DNA from: Oceanobacillus bengalensis
GTDB taxonomy: Bacteria > Bacillota > Bacilli > Bacillales > Amphibacillaceae
Assembly: GCF_003628445.1 (NCBI RefSeq)
Contig: NZ_RBZO01000020.1
Location: 1-64,000 of the forward strand
Direction of reading: 5' to 3'
Length of the DNA: 64,000 nt
A model generated the notes under the pieces. It was given only the letters and a program-made list of their open reading frames with translations. It did no database searches and was not told the origin of the DNA. Both the position numbers and the translations under genes were made by a program. This document shows positions 63,012-64,000 of this stretch, piece by piece (positions within the stretch are counted from its first letter, which is position 1; each line of letters opens with the position of its first letter).

Positions 63012-63959
63012 GTGAACAGCATCGCTCAACTCATTAAACTACAGGATTATGTCTCACGATATGAATGGGATGTGTATCGCTACCCGACACAATATATTCG
63101 TGTTAAAAAGGACAATTGGAATAAGTTATATCGAATATGGTCTGAGCCTCCTATGCCAGAGGATAATAACATAGAAGAATATGAAACAGATGATACAAGT
63201 AAAGTTAAAAAAGTCTTTACTAAATTCAAATCACTTGTGAAAAAAGAACAAATTGAAGAAGATATAGACGTACCCAAGGAAAATATCCTACCAGAAACGG
63301 AGCAGGAATTAAAACAATATTTTCTAAATAAAATATTCAACTTTCAACTGAAGTGGGCTACATCTACAATTACTGAAATTTCTTATGTTGATCAAAAGTA
63401 TTATCAAGATCGTCTCTTAAAGTACTTCTTACAACGGTTACCAGATACCTATTTATTAATGTATTATCCAGTATTTAATATTAAGAAAGCACCGGTTGAT
63501 GGAGAGATTATACTAATTACACCAATTGGTATTGAGATTATTTATTTTATTGAAAAAGAACCTGGTGCTGTTATTATGGCAGGAGACGAAAGAGCATGGA
63601 CCATCGAATCAGCGTATGAGCAGTCAAGAATGCTGAGTCCTGTTATTGCTTTAAAACGAACCGAAAAGATAATCAAAAGTATTTTACAGAAGCATACAAT
63701 CGATTTCCCTATAAAAAAAACAGTCCTTTCTAGAACAAATAATATTATATTTAATACAGAGCCTTATCAAATAAATCTAATTGGAAAGCAGAAATATAAT
63801 GAATGGTTTCATCATAAAAGGATCCTATCGTCACCGCTTAAAAGCAGGCAATTGAAAGCTGCAGATGCGTTGCTTGGGCAATGCTACTCCAACTTTGTGA
63901 AACGTCCAGAATGGGAGGATGATATTAGTTTACACTCAATTGGTGATATGGAGGAATAG
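63012..63959 (+). CDS. ytlQ: YtlQ family protein, function unknown
   Basis: A 315-residue protein with a charged, variable segment at about 50-100 and a C-terminal domain containing PDTYLLMYYPVFNIKKAPVDGEIILI (in part) and PIGIEIIYFIEKE, which recalls nuclease-related (NERD-like) domains. No signal peptide. The first in-frame start is GTG 63012, but AAGGGGG overlaps it; the same site is 8 bases before an ATC codon at 63021 (see findings). It sits between thpR and ytlR as in B. subtilis. Confidence 0.7.
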   Translation: MNSIAQLIKLQDYVSRYEWDVYRYPTQYIRVKKDNWNKLYRIWSEPPMPEDNNIEEYETDDTSKVKKVFTKFKSLVKKEQIEEDIDVPKENILPETEQELKQYFLNKIFNFQLKWATSTITEISYVDQKYYQDRLLKYFLQRLPDTYLLMYYPVFNIKKAPVDGEIILITPIGIEIIYFIEKEPGAVIMAGDERAWTIESAYEQSRMLSPVIALKRTEKIIKSILQKHTIDFPIKKTVLSRTNNIIFNTEPYQINLIGKQKYNEWFHHKRILSSPLKSRQLKAADALLGQCYSNFVKRPEWEDDISLHSIGDMEE

Positions 63960-63961
63960 GG

Positions 63962-64000
63962 ATGTATGTTTTTATCGTTAATCCACAAGCGGGAAATGGT
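63962..64000 (+). CDS. ytlR: YtlR, diacylglycerol/lipid kinase family (5' end only)
   Basis: Thirteen codons before the window edge read MYVFIVNPQAGNG, the N-terminal ATP/lipid-binding motif (NPxxG) of the diacylglycerol kinase catalytic family. It starts 2 bp after ytlQ, with TAGGGATG overlap. Identity as YtlR rests on this motif and on synteny. Confidence 0.75.
   Translation, partial: MYVFIVNPQAGNG

Overview
The window reads as a chromosomal segment of a low-GC, endospore-forming Bacillaceae bacterium, probably of the Oceanobacillus/Virgibacillus type. Most genes are recognisable orthologues of Bacillus subtilis genes from its yut, yui, yug, men and ytk-ytl-ytq-ytg neighbourhoods, in locally conserved order. 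Sporulation-linked genes (lytH, yutC, yutH, kapB, spo0M) point to a spore former. Several exported proteins are strongly acidic, which fits salt tolerance. I see no prophage, insertion sequence with a transposase, rRNA, tRNA or CRISPR array. Species assignment is inference.

Layout: 0.3-13 kb holds spore and cell-wall genes (lytH, yutC), the yutD-yutH cluster, an amidase, a D-2-hydroxyacid dehydrogenase, the Fe-S carriers yutI and yutM with yuzD, and a Crp/Fnr regulator. 13.5-19 kb holds yumC, yuiB, yuiC, yuiD, BirA-controlled bioY and deoD. 19-28 kb holds an orphan ptsH (HPr), kapB, a Cu/Zn superoxide dismutase lipoprotein, patB, pgi, yugI, the yugO K+ channel, an M42 peptidase and spo0M. 28.5-38 kb holds FMN-riboswitch-controlled ribU and most of menaquinone synthesis (menI, menA, menF-D-H-B-E; menC is absent). 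38-50.5 kb holds ytkD, a MerR/TipAS regulator, the ytlA-ytlC-ytlD ABC importer, pckA, SAM-riboswitch-controlled metK, ytoA and ytpB. 51-64 kb holds ytqB, a Ytr-like ABC operon, T-box-controlled leuS, ytfP, ytgP, an RsuA-type pseudouridine synthase, and thpR-ytlQ-ytlR (the last cut by the window edge).

The least explained material is between the genes. (1) A family of about 480-bp composite palindromic elements occurs in three near-complete copies (17.6, 37.9 and 50.5 kb) plus fragments. Each has a 13-bp or degenerate terminal inverted repeat and two long hairpin modules. The base of the hairpin changes from copy to copy in a compensatory way. (2) Three tandem arrays of one 20-bp unit (13.2, 29.6 and 47.4 kb; about 14, 17 and 24 copies) all lie between convergent genes on the same strand, and vary mainly at one dinucleotide. 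(3) One array of ten 51-bp units at 59.1-59.65 kb is open in frame on both strands. It is bracketed by inverted copies of a sequence resembling the end of the composite elements. (4) A densely hairpinned 200-bp segment sits just beyond ytfP.

Regulation visible in the sequence: FMN (RFN), SAM-I and leucine T-box leaders; a BirA operator; a 19-bp-spacer MerR promoter; a YtrA-type operator; and many intrinsic terminators, often shared between convergent genes.
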